64,000 nucleotides of DNA, taken from the NCBI RefSeq assembly GCF_030814015.1, contig NZ_JAUSUL010000004.1, positions 248,001 to 312,000 on the forward strand, given 5' to 3'. This DNA comes from Amorphus orientalis (GTDB lineage: Bacteria; Pseudomonadota; Alphaproteobacteria; Rhizobiales; Amorphaceae). Positions 38,965-47,194 of this stretch are shown in pieces (position 1 is the stretch's first letter; every line of letters starts with the position of its first letter). A program made the translations under genes and the position numbers. Below the pieces are notes generated by a model. That model saw nothing but the letters and a program-made list of their open reading frames with translations, was not told the origin of the DNA and searched no databases.

Positions 38965-39666
38965 TTAGCCGAGCATTTCCTGAATCAGAAGAAGGCTCAG
39001 GAAGCCGAGAAAGAACAGGGCCGTGATCCACGGCCTGTCCTCCACCTCCTCATGGGCTTCCACCAGCAGTTCTTCCGTCACGAGATAGAGAAGGGCGATC
39101 AGCCCGAAACTGAACAGGGCGGTCTTCACCGCCTCCGGGGCGAGCGCGACCGGCGAGGCGACGAGCACGCCGACCGGCAGAAGCAGCACCACGGCCACCG
39201 TCAGTACGACGGCCCTGCCCTTCGAGGCGACTTTCTCCCCGAGTCCGAGCGCCGTGGAGACCGCCAGAAACAGGACCTCGAGGGTGAGCGCGACGGTGAG
39301 CAGGATACCGGCGGCAGCGCCCGCCGCGAACGCGATGCCCAGGACCAGCCCGTCGATGAAGAGGTCCACGCCCACCGTCGCGAGCAGGCCGGCGGTGCCT
39401 TCGCTGCGCTGCTCGAGACGGCCGACCAGCAGCATCGCGCCGATGCCCAGCAGACCCCCGATGAGGGTGGGGACGATCCCGCCGGCCTCCAGAATGTCGG
39501 GCAGGATCTCACCGGCGGCGGCGGCGAAGACCACGCCCGCCGCGAAATGCTGGACCCCGCTGGTAACGAGCGGCCCGGGTGGCCGCATGAGCGCGATCAG
39601 CGCGCCGATCAGGGCCGCGCCGACCGGCACCATCGCGAAACCCAGAGCTGATAGCGTCGCAGACAT
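38965..39666 (-). CDS. ZIP-like membrane protein with altered metal-site residues
   Basis: 233 residues, about seven or eight membrane helices. The arrangement resembles the ZIP (ZupT-type) metal transporters: a first HFAAGVVFAAAAGEILPDI helix and a later GVDLFIDGLVLGIAF helix that corresponds to the HNxxDG motif of ZIP helix IV. Here the His is Asp, and the HExPxE motif of helix V reads LEVLFLA. Metal specificity or even metal transport is therefore uncertain. It stands alone, upstream of the catabolic cluster on the same strand. Confidence 0.7.
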   Translation of the reverse strand: MSATLSALGFAMVPVGAALIGALIALMRPPGPLVTSGVQHFAAGVVFAAAAGEILPDILEAGGIVPTLIGGLLGIGAMLLVGRLEQRSEGTAGLLATVGVDLFIDGLVLGIAFAAGAAAGILLTVALTLEVLFLAVSTALGLGEKVASKGRAVVLTVAVVLLLPVGVLVASPVALAPEAVKTALFSFGLIALLYLVTEELLVEAHEEVEDRPWITALFFLGFLSLLLIQEMLG

Positions 39667-39948
39667 GGCTCCCCCCGGCCGCCCCGAAAGGGACCGTCGT
39701 CAAGAGTGCCTGCTTTGGAACAAGGAATCTATGAGGACGGCGCGAATGCGCGCGAATAGAACCCGGCAGCCGATGGCGACGCGGGTGGCGGGTGGCCGAT
39801 CATGTCTGGAACGATAAGATCTTCAGGAGGAAGAAGAGAGGAAATCGACGCGGGGCCGAATATTGACTTCGGACGGCGGATCTGCCGGTCCCGGCTGGTC
39901 TGGATCTGCCGAGACCGGTGTTGCTGGCTGCGGCTCACGGGCGCCGTG

Positions 39949-40158
39949 TCAGGCGGACACGCCCGCGATCCGTTCGAACCACTGGTTGATCTGCCGGTTC
40001 GCCTCGGCGGCACTCACTCCGTAGCGGGCCTCGATGCGTCTGGCCAGCACGTCCGCTCGTCCGTCGATATGGTCGAGATCGTCGTCGGTCAGTCGAAACC
40101 AGCGTTCTTGGGCGGCACCTTTCATCTGGCGCCAGTTGTCTTGGATCTGTGTCAACAT
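39949..40158 (-). CDS. CsbD family stress protein
   Basis: 69-residue hydrophilic protein of the CsbD family, typically induced by general stress. The pattern IQDNWRQMKGAAQERWFRLTDDDLDHIDG with the LTDDD core is diagnostic (seen in two adjacent blocks). Start MLTQIQ taken at 40158; a GTG four codons upstream is an alternative. An EcfG-type promoter (40207-40232) lies about 50 bases upstream, which fits stress control. Confidence 0.88.
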   Translation of the reverse strand: MLTQIQDNWRQMKGAAQERWFRLTDDDLDHIDGRADVLARRIEARYGVSAAEANRQINQWFERIAGVSA

Positions 40159-40206
40159 TGTCGTCACCACACTGATTTCAGACCCCTATCGGTCTTCGGA
40201 ATCGAC

Positions 40207-40232
40207 AACTTGCCAGTGGCCTGCTTGGTTCC
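40207..40232 (-). promoter_or_regulatory. EcfG-type general stress promoter of csbD-like gene
   Basis: Minus strand GGAAC (40228-40232), 17 bases, then AGTT (40207-40210), against the alphaproteobacterial EcfG consensus GGAAC-N16/17-CGTT. One base of the -10 differs. Position and target gene fit the PhyR-EcfG general stress response. Confidence 0.55.
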
Positions 40233-40420
40233 TTGGCTTAACAAAGTTAAAACGCGATCGCCGACTTATTCAGATCGGCTCGAAACTTGAAACGGGAACG
40301 GTTTTGGCTGCCGAGCATTCATGTGTGGCGGCGGCGGAAAAGCGCGCGGCAGTTGGCCCCCGTGGCGCAACTCAGCCTTGCCCATCACCGGGTCGGCCCG
40401 GCCGCCAAGAAGGATAAGAA

Positions 40421-41527
40421 ATGTCGGACCACGACCACGGAAACCTCACCATTGCCGCGCTGACCCAGGGTGAGGAAGCCGAAGGTGGTGGCGTCCGGCG
40501 ACCCTGGACCAACGCCGCCAACGTGGCGGTCGTCGGCCTATTCGTCATCGCCCTGGCGGCGGTGCTGCATCTCGGGCGCGACGTGCTTGCCCCGACGGTG
40601 GCGGGCCTGCTGGTCGGGCTGACGGTCGCCCCGATCGTCGACTGGATGCATCGGCGCGGGATTCCGCCGGCCCTTTCCAGTGCGATGATCACGCTGGCGA
40701 TCGTCGCGACTGCCGCCGGCGCCATCGTTGCCATGGCGGTCCCGATCGAGACCTGGTCGAGCCGCATTCCCGAAATCAGCGCCGAACTGGAAAGCGAGTG
40801 GCAGGAGGTCCGCGGCCCGCTGGAACGGCTCAAGGAGGTCGAAAAGCAGGTTCAGGACGCGACCAATCCCGGCCAGGACGGCACCATGCAGGTCGCCGTC
40901 CAGTCGCCCGGCATCATCACCGCGATGGTGTCGTCGGCGCCGGACATCAGCGCCCACGTGCTCATCTTTCTTGCCACGCTCTATTTCTTTCTTGCCGGCC
41001 GCATCGAGTTCCGCCGCCAGGCGCTGGCGAGCTTCGTGCGGTTCCGCCGCCGGCGCGCGGCGGCGCGGATGCTTCGTGACATCGAGCGCTCCCTCTCCCA
41101 CTACGTGCTCACGATCACGGCCATCAACGCCGGCTTCGGTGTCGCCGTCGGCCTCGCCATGTGGGTGCTCGGCATGCCCTCCCCCCACCTCTGGGGAGCG
41201 ATGGCGGCCGTCCTCAACTTCGCGCTCTATATCGGCCCGGCCGCGATGGCCGTCATTCTCCTCGGCGTGGCCGCCATCACCTTCGACGGCCTGTCGGCCG
41301 CGATCGTGCCGCCGCTGGTATTCATCGGACTGAACATGATGGAGGGGCAGTTCATAACGCCGACCATCCTCGGCCGCCGGTTCACCATGACGCCGCTGAT
41401 CGTGTTCCTGTCCCTCGTCCTGTGGCTCTGGCTGTGGGGGATCCTCGGCGCCTTCCTCGCTGTCCCGCTGCTCATCATCGGCCGGATCGTGCTCAACCAT
41501 CTGGCGCTCCGCGCCGGAGCTCACTGA
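40421..41527 (+). CDS. AI-2E family transporter (PerM/YdiK-like)
   Basis: 368-residue permease of the AI-2E exporter family (named for TqsA; most members have other or unknown substrates). Start with AAGAAGGATAAGAA upstream. Typical pattern: membrane pairs near residues 33-75 and 84-108, a hydrophilic loop at 110-180, then helices up to the C-terminus with GLNMMEGQFITPTILGRR (the conserved E-x-x-x-I-x-P motif) and LWLWLWGILGAFLAVPLL. Monocistronic; 349 bases follow before the TetR gene. Confidence 0.88.
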   Translation: MSDHDHGNLTIAALTQGEEAEGGGVRRPWTNAANVAVVGLFVIALAAVLHLGRDVLAPTVAGLLVGLTVAPIVDWMHRRGIPPALSSAMITLAIVATAAGAIVAMAVPIETWSSRIPEISAELESEWQEVRGPLERLKEVEKQVQDATNPGQDGTMQVAVQSPGIITAMVSSAPDISAHVLIFLATLYFFLAGRIEFRRQALASFVRFRRRRAAARMLRDIERSLSHYVLTITAINAGFGVAVGLAMWVLGMPSPHLWGAMAAVLNFALYIGPAAMAVILLGVAAITFDGLSAAIVPPLVFIGLNMMEGQFITPTILGRRFTMTPLIVFLSLVLWLWLWGILGAFLAVPLLIIGRIVLNHLALRAGAH

Positions 41528-41876
41528 CCACCGCTGTCTCGCCGGTTCGGCGGCGGTGCGGTCTGGGACCACCCGACCCCGATCGCCGCTGCACACTGCA
41601 TGGGCTGGCCGATGCCGCCCACTGCCCACCATCCGAGGCCGAACGGTCCGGTCCGATGCCGGCCCGAGCGCTCCTGTGGTCGCTTTCGGCGTTGGCGCAG
41701 CCCGTTGATCGCGCCTTCCCTGACTGTGGAAGACGGCTCCACCGGACGACGCGCCCAGGCTTCTGTCATCTGATCCGATAAGGCTGGCTCTTTCTCAGAA
41801 CTGTCTCTGGACAAACTCCGGCCGCGCCCTTAGCTATATCCTTAATTACTGACCAGTCAGTTATTAAGGATACGCA
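41528..41876. other. 349-base gap before TetR operon
   Basis: No gene and no clear terminator for the transporter gene. The only defined element is the 32-bp palindrome at 41839-41870 next to the TetR start codon. Base composition becomes AT-rich from about 41826 onward, consistent with a promoter there. Confidence 0.5.
41839..41870. promoter_or_regulatory. 32-bp palindromic operator of the TetR-efflux operon
   Basis: Two 15-base arms (41839-41853 and 41856-41870) around a CA centre, 14 of 15 positions complementary; the core is ACTGACCAGTCAGT. It ends 6 bases before the TetR start codon, so bound repressor would block transcription start or early elongation. Typical of autoregulated TetR genes. 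Confidence 0.75.
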
Positions 41877-42509
41877 ATGCCGGACGCCCCCAAATTCCGC
41901 CGCCGCAAGGACGCCCGTCCCGGCGAGATCCTGGAAGCCGCCCTTCTGGTGTTCGGCGAAAAGGGGTTTGCCGCCGCCAGGCTCGACGAGATCGCGCGCC
42001 GCGCCGGCGTCTCGAAGGGCGCCCTCTATCTCTATTTCGAGACCAAGGAGGATCTGTTCGCGGCTGTGGTCACCCAGGCGATCGTCCCGGACCTCGGCCG
42101 GGCCCGCGGTTCCGGCGAGACGACGCGCCCCTTTCCCGACTTCGTGCGGACCTTCTTCCGCGGCACGCTGGCCGCCATCGGCCAGGGCCGGATCGCCCCG
42201 ATCGCCAAGATCGTCATCGCGGAAAGCCGCACCTTTCCGGACCTCGCGCGCCACTGGCACGATCAGGTCGTGCGCCCGATGCTCGGCTTCCTCGCCGGAG
42301 AGGTCGAGGCCGCCCAGAAACGGGGCGAGGTCAGGGCCGGCGATCCCTGGCTCTATGCCTTCCAGATCGCCGGGCCGATCATGCTCGGCGCCCTGTGGAC
42401 CGAAACGTTCGTCCCCATCGGGGCGGACACCATCGATTTCGACCGCCTCATCGACCAGCACGTGGCAGCGCTCTCCGAGGGCCTTCTTGTCGCCGGAGAC
42501 GCGCCATGA
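41877..42509 (+). CDS. TetR family transcriptional regulator
   Basis: 210 residues. The helix-turn-helix is at about residues 13-58 (LEAALLVFGEKGFAAARLDEIA followed by RRAGVSKGALYLYFETKEDLF, given here in two blocks), and a helical ligand domain follows. It is the first gene of an operon with HlyD, ABC ATPase and permease genes, sharing an ATGA overlap with the HlyD gene, and probably represses it through the palindrome at 41839-41870. Confidence 0.93.
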   Translation: MPDAPKFRRRKDARPGEILEAALLVFGEKGFAAARLDEIARRAGVSKGALYLYFETKEDLFAAVVTQAIVPDLGRARGSGETTRPFPDFVRTFFRGTLAAIGQGRIAPIAKIVIAESRTFPDLARHWHDQVVRPMLGFLAGEVEAAQKRGEVRAGDPWLYAFQIAGPIMLGALWTETFVPIGADTIDFDRLIDQHVAALSEGLLVAGDAP

Positions 42510-43483
42510 AACGCGCGCCGGTTCTCGTGCTTGTTGTTGCTCTCGCCGTCGGCGGCGGGTTCTACGCGTGGCAGCGGCTCGGCGCACCGGAGGCTCCGGT
42601 CCTGACGGGCTACGTCGAGGGCGACCCGCTCTACTTCGCCGCTCCAGAGGCCGGACCTCTCGCCCGGCTCTCCGTCTCGCAGGGCGATCGCGTCGGTGAA
42701 GCGGACCCGCTGTTCGCGGTCGACCCCGACCGTCTCCAGGCCCGCCTGCGCCAGGCCGAGGCCAACCGGAATGCGGCCGCCGCCCGCCTCGCCGATACCA
42801 GAAAGGGACGCCGTCCTGTCGAACTCGCCATCATCGAGGCGGAGCGCGAGGCCGCCGAGGCCCAGATGACCCAGGCGAAGGCGGAACTGGCGCGCACCAG
42901 GCCCCTGGTCGCCCGCAACGTCTCGCCGCAGGCCGCCCTCGACAACGCCCAGGCCGCCTACGACACGGCCGTTGCCCATCGCAAGCAGGCGCAGAAAAAC
43001 CTGGAAGCGGCGCGTCTCGGCGAGCGGGAGGACCGGATCCGCGCCGCCAGGGCGGAATTGGACGCGGCCGAAGCCGCCATTGCCGAAATCCAGGTCCAGC
43101 TCGCCGAACTCAATCCCGCAGCCCCGGTTGCCGCCCGGGTCGAGGACGTCTTCTTCAGACCCGGCGAATGGGTTCCGGCCGGCCGGCCGGTCCTCTCGCT
43201 CCTCCCCGACGAGCGCGTCCGGATCCGGTTCTTCGTGCCGGAGGCCGAGGTGGCCCGCTATCGCCCCGGCGAGCCCGTGACGTTCTCCTGCGATGGCTGC
43301 GGACCGCCACGGCAGGCCGAGATCAGCTATGTCAGCCCGCGCGCGGAGTTCACGCCGCCGGTCATCTACAGCCGCTCGAGCCGGCAGAAGCTCGTCTTCC
43401 TGGTCGAGGCGAAGCCGGACGATCCCGGAACCCTCGCGCCGGGCCTGCCGGTCGACGTGACACCGATCGGGGACAGCCGATGA
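42506..43483 (+). CDS. HlyD family periplasmic adaptor subunit
   Basis: Membrane-fusion protein of an ABC efflux system. 325 residues: one N-terminal membrane anchor (residues 5-22), a split biotinyl-lipoyl-like domain (GPLARLSVSQGDRVGEADPL and AARVEDVFFRPGEWVPAGRP), a coiled-coil hairpin at about 75-205 rich in Ala, Glu and Arg, and a beta-barrel end. Resembles the YbhG/EmrA-type adaptors. Overlaps the TetR and ATPase genes by 4 bases each. Confidence 0.9.
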   Translation: MKRAPVLVLVVALAVGGGFYAWQRLGAPEAPVLTGYVEGDPLYFAAPEAGPLARLSVSQGDRVGEADPLFAVDPDRLQARLRQAEANRNAAAARLADTRKGRRPVELAIIEAEREAAEAQMTQAKAELARTRPLVARNVSPQAALDNAQAAYDTAVAHRKQAQKNLEAARLGEREDRIRAARAELDAAEAAIAEIQVQLAELNPAAPVAARVEDVFFRPGEWVPAGRPVLSLLPDERVRIRFFVPEAEVARYRPGEPVTFSCDGCGPPRQAEISYVSPRAEFTPPVIYSRSSRQKLVFLVEAKPDDPGTLAPGLPVDVTPIGDSR

Positions 43484-44397
43484 GCGTCGCGATCGACGTC
43501 CACGGCCTCAACAAGAGTTTTGGGGGCAAGCGCGTCGTCAAGGACGTGTCGATTGCCGTCGAGGAAGGACACGTCACCGGCTTCCTGGGACCGAACGGAT
43601 CCGGCAAGACCACCACCATGCGCCTCCTGTGCGGGCTTCTGACTCCCGACAGCGGCAGCGGGACCTGTCTCGGCCTCGACATTCTCACCCAGGCCGGCGC
43701 CATCAAGCTGCAGACCGGGTACATGACCCAGAAATTCTCCCTGTACGAAGATCTCACCATCGAGGAGAACCTCTCCTTTATCGCCCGGATCTACGGCATG
43801 AGCGACCGCAGGCGGCGCGTGACCGAGGCGCTGGAGAAGCTCGGCCTGGAAACCCGCCGCCGCCAGCTGTCCGGCACCCTCTCCGGCGGATGGAAGCAGC
43901 GCCTCGCCCTCGCAGCCGCCGTGCTGCACGAACCGCGGCTTCTTCTGCTGGACGAGCCGACCGCCGGCGTCGACCCCAAGGCTCGCCGGGATTTCTGGGA
44001 CGAAATCCACCGGCTGGCCGCCGACGGACTGACGGTCATGGTCTCCACCCACTACATGGACGAAGCCGAGCGCTGCCACGACATCGCCTACATCGCGTAC
44101 GGCGAACTCATCGCCCGGGGTACGGTCGACGAGCTCGTCGATGCGGCGAACCTGATCACCTTCCGCGGCGAAGGCCCCGGCGCGGACCGGCTGGCCCACG
44201 AGCTTCTCGACAAGCCGGGCGTGGCGACAGCCGCCCCGTTCGGCTCGATCGTCCATGTCAGCGGCGAGGACCGGGAGGCGCTGGAGGCGGCGATCGCACC
44301 CTACCGCCGCGACCCCTACCGCTGGAGCGAGAGCCGGCCGACCATCGAGGACGTGTTCATCCATCTGATGGACCGCTCCGAGGACAATTTCCAATGA
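43480..44397 (+). CDS. ABC transporter ATP-binding protein
   Basis: 305 residues. Walker A GPNGSGKTT, signature LSGGWKQRLALA, Walker B LLLLDEPTAGVDP and the switch His in STHYMDEAERC. A C-terminal extension (about residues 225-305) is typical of DrrA/YbhF-type ATPases in multidrug or lipid exporters. A single nucleotide-binding domain is encoded, so a homodimer is expected. Confidence 0.94.
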   Translation: MSVAIDVHGLNKSFGGKRVVKDVSIAVEEGHVTGFLGPNGSGKTTTMRLLCGLLTPDSGSGTCLGLDILTQAGAIKLQTGYMTQKFSLYEDLTIEENLSFIARIYGMSDRRRRVTEALEKLGLETRRRQLSGTLSGGWKQRLALAAAVLHEPRLLLLDEPTAGVDPKARRDFWDEIHRLAADGLTVMVSTHYMDEAERCHDIAYIAYGELIARGTVDELVDAANLITFRGEGPGADRLAHELLDKPGVATAAPFGSIVHVSGEDREALEAAIAPYRRDPYRWSESRPTIEDVFIHLMDRSEDNFQ

Positions 44398-45524
44398 TCC
44401 GGCCCGCGACACGGGTGCTGGCCGTCACCGCGAAGGAGTTCATCCAGCTCTCCCGGGACCGGCTCACCTACGCCATGATCCTCGCGGTTCCGATCGTGCA
44501 GCTCCTGCTGTTCGGCTACGCCATCAACACGGATCCGCGCGACCTGCCGGCGGTGGTGCTCGATGCCGACCGCAGCGTCCTGTCCCGCTCGGTCCTGAGC
44601 GCGATCGAGAACACCGGTTACTTCGCGTTCGTGGAGGAAGCGCGCTCGCCTGCAGAAGCGGACCAGGCGATCGAGACCGGCCGCGCCCAGTTCGCCGTGA
44701 CCATACCCCCCGATTTCAGCCGGCGTGTCGTGCGCCGCGACGACGCGCAGATCGTCGTTGAGGCCGACGCCTCCGATCCGACGGCCGTCGGCGGTGCGCT
44801 CGGGGCACTCTCCGGCGTCGAGATGCAGGCGCTCGCCCGGGATCTGGCCGGCCCGCTTGCGGCCGCAGACGCCGGCGGACCGCCTTTCGAGATCGTCGTC
44901 CACCGCCGCTACAACCCGGAGAACATCACCGCCTACAACATCGTGCCCGGCCTTCTCGGCATCGTGCTGTCGATGACGCTGGTGATGATGACGGCCCTCT
45001 CCCTCACCCGCGAACGCGAGCGCGGCACGATGGAGACGCTGCTGGCGACCCCCGTCCAGCCGCTGGAGGTGATGGCCGGCAAGCTCGCGCCCTATGTCGG
45101 CATCGGGCTGATCCAGACAGCCCTCATCCTGACCCTCGCCCGGCTGCTCTTCGGCGTCCCGATCACCGGCGGATACGGTGCGCTCGCCCTCGGGGTCGGC
45201 CTCTTCATCGTCGGCAGCCTCTCGCTGGGCTTCCTGTTCTCCACCCTGGCCAGAAGCCAGCTCCAGGCCATGCAGATGTCCGTGTTCTATCTTCTGCCGT
45301 CGATCCTTCTGTCCGGCTTCATGTTTCCGTTTCGCGGCATGCCGGAATGGGCCCAGGTGCTCGGCACGGCGATCCCGGTCACCCATTTCCTGCGCGTGGT
45401 CAGGGGCGCGCTCCTGAAGGGAATCGGCTTTTCCGAACTGATGCCGAGCCTGCTGGCGCTCGTGATCTTCGTAGCCGTCGTCGCGAGCATCGCCATGTCC
45501 CGCTACCGCACCACGCTGGACTAG
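44394..45524 (+). CDS. ABC-2 type permease
   Basis: 376 residues with the YbhS/YhhJ layout: first membrane helix at about residues 25-43, a large periplasmic domain (44-175), then five or six helices (about 180-365). The conserved segment TRERERGTMETLLATPVQPLEVMAGKL follows the second helix. It overlaps the ATPase gene by 4 bases. Only one permease gene is present, so a homodimer is likely. Confidence 0.92.
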   Translation: MIRPATRVLAVTAKEFIQLSRDRLTYAMILAVPIVQLLLFGYAINTDPRDLPAVVLDADRSVLSRSVLSAIENTGYFAFVEEARSPAEADQAIETGRAQFAVTIPPDFSRRVVRRDDAQIVVEADASDPTAVGGALGALSGVEMQALARDLAGPLAAADAGGPPFEIVVHRRYNPENITAYNIVPGLLGIVLSMTLVMMTALSLTRERERGTMETLLATPVQPLEVMAGKLAPYVGIGLIQTALILTLARLLFGVPITGGYGALALGVGLFIVGSLSLGFLFSTLARSQLQAMQMSVFYLLPSILLSGFMFPFRGMPEWAQVLGTAIPVTHFLRVVRGALLKGIGFSELMPSLLALVIFVAVVASIAMSRYRTTLD

Positions 45525-45554
45525 CCTGCCTTGGGCGCTCCCGGACGGAACCGG

Positions 45555-46820
45555 TCAGCGGATCACGGGAGGGGCCTGGGGCGCCGGCAGAAGCGTGGTC
45601 GACGGCCCCACCTGCCGCACCCCGTCCGAGGTCGACGACCCTCCGCTGCCACCACTGGCCCCGCTGGTCGAGCCGCCCGAGGGTCCGCTTTGAGGCGTGG
45701 GGATTGCGCCGGACGTGGTCGGGGCAGGGATCGAGGGCGCCCGCGAGGCCGGCCGCGGCGGCGTGCTCGGGCTGGTCCCGCTGCTGCCGTTGCCGGAGCT
45801 CGGCGACGGCGCCTGGGGCCGCGGGATCTGCTGCGACGACGAGGTCGGCGCGCTGATCGACGGGGCCTGCTGGACCTGGGGCTGGGCCTGGGCCGGATCG
45901 GCGGCCGGAACCGGGTTCGCCCTGGAGACTGGCGGCCGCTGGCGTTCCGCCGTGCTCGGGGTCGGCACCACGGCCGCTCCCTGGGCCGGCTCGTTGGCCA
46001 GATCGGCCGCCTGCCGCCGGGTGGTCGTGGTCGTCGTGGTCCGGGTCGAGCGCTTGCGCGTCGTGGTCCGGTACTCGCCGTAGCCGGCCGGCGGCGCCAT
46101 CGACAGGTCTTCCACGACCTTGTCCGGGCCGAGCGGCTTGCCGAGCTTGCCGATGTCCGGGTTCGGCTCGGGCAGATCGCCGCCGAAGATGTTCCAGTTG
46201 TCGGCCAGGAAGTAGACGTTGATGTTGAGCCCGTATGCCAGATAGAGCAGCTCGCGCGGCGTGGCATGGCCGCACATGCGCAGGCGCCAGGTCACCGCGC
46301 CCCGGTAGCCGGGGAACAGCACACTCTTCTTGGCGCGGATTTCCTGCCACGCGTAGATGCAGTTGACGCTCTGGGACATCCGGCCGGTCGCAAAACCGAA
46401 CGGGCCGTAACGGTTCTGCACGTAGGAATCGGAGATCGACATCCGGATGCCGGGGAAACGGTCGCGCATCTCGCGGCGGATGTCGGCCGTGGTCGGATCG
46501 TCCAGCGGCATGCGTTCGATGCCGCGATCCTCGCCCATGGGACCGAAGGCGCGGACGACGAGCACGTTCTCGCCGGCCGTGGACGTCGGATTGTCGAGGA
46601 GAATTTCCTGCAGCACGCCGTTGGAGAAGCGCTGCTCGATCACCGCGATCGGTTCCGGTCCGCCGGGCGGCGGGCTCATGAACGCCTGTTCGACCGGGAC
46701 CTCGCTCGCGAGATTGGCGAGACGCGGGCCGCGCGGTTTGGAGGAACACGCCGCGACGACGAGCACCAGGCAGAGCAGGAACGTCAGACGCGCCGCGAAC
46801 TTGAACATGGAGCGTTTCAT
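45555..46820 (-). CDS. bcsN: cellulose biosynthesis lipoprotein BcsN
   Basis: 421 residues. A lipoprotein signal with lipobox VAAC (Cys25). Residues 45-235 match the BcsN family of rhizobia: AFMSPPPGGPEPIAVIEQRF, YVQNRYGPFGFATGR, NCIYAWQEIR and LRMCGHATPRELLYLAYGL, ending with a conserved DNWNIFGG. Residues 250-421 are low complexity: a Thr/Arg run, then Pro/Ser/Gly/Gln-rich sequence. The role is in cellulose synthesis, mechanism unknown. It is divergent from bcsA here. Confidence 0.88.
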   Translation of the reverse strand: MKRSMFKFAARLTFLLCLVLVVAACSSKPRGPRLANLASEVPVEQAFMSPPPGGPEPIAVIEQRFSNGVLQEILLDNPTSTAGENVLVVRAFGPMGEDRGIERMPLDDPTTADIRREMRDRFPGIRMSISDSYVQNRYGPFGFATGRMSQSVNCIYAWQEIRAKKSVLFPGYRGAVTWRLRMCGHATPRELLYLAYGLNINVYFLADNWNIFGGDLPEPNPDIGKLGKPLGPDKVVEDLSMAPPAGYGEYRTTTRKRSTRTTTTTTTRRQAADLANEPAQGAAVVPTPSTAERQRPPVSRANPVPAADPAQAQPQVQQAPSISAPTSSSQQIPRPQAPSPSSGNGSSGTSPSTPPRPASRAPSIPAPTTSGAIPTPQSGPSGGSTSGASGGSGGSSTSDGVRQVGPSTTLLPAPQAPPVIR

Positions 46821-47194
46821 CTCGTGCTTTCGGTCCCGCACACACTCGACCCGAATCGAAACAGACTCCCCGCTTTGGGGGCATCGTCATTGCTAGTGTG
46901 CGAAGGCTTGAGAATTCGTTAACCATGTTCGCCGGCTGCGGCGAACCGGACCGATGCCGAGCGCCACCCAAGGTTTCCGGGCAAAAATCCGTTCACCGTC
47001 GTGTGGGGTGCGAAATATCGCTATTTTGCGCTAGAACGTTCCCGATCAAGCTGACGCGGCGGTTCGCGCGAACTTCCGGGTGATCGGGTGAGAGCCCGTT
47101 AACGGGTTGGGCCTAGGCTGAAAGTCAGACCGAACAGACCGCCGGCGCCCGAACGGCAGTGATCACGCGGAGCAGAGGCACCGACGAGCGGCGA
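46821..47194. promoter_or_regulatory. bcsN-bcsA divergent regulatory region with stacked palindromes
   Basis: 374 bases without a gene. Inverted repeats: GCGAAATA-4-TATTTTGC (47010-47029, one mismatch); CCCGATCA and TGATCGGG (47041-47048 and 47081-47088), enclosing a perfect GTTCGCGCGAAC (47062-47073); and a perfect CCCGTTAACGGG (47095-47106). No convincing -35/-10 pair was found for either gene. The repeats may be operators or a structured bcsA leader. Confidence 0.55.

Noticed and set aside
39802-40290. Plus-strand open frame opposite the CsbD gene
   Set aside because: It overlaps the clearly recognisable CsbD gene and its promoter, and has no family resemblance.
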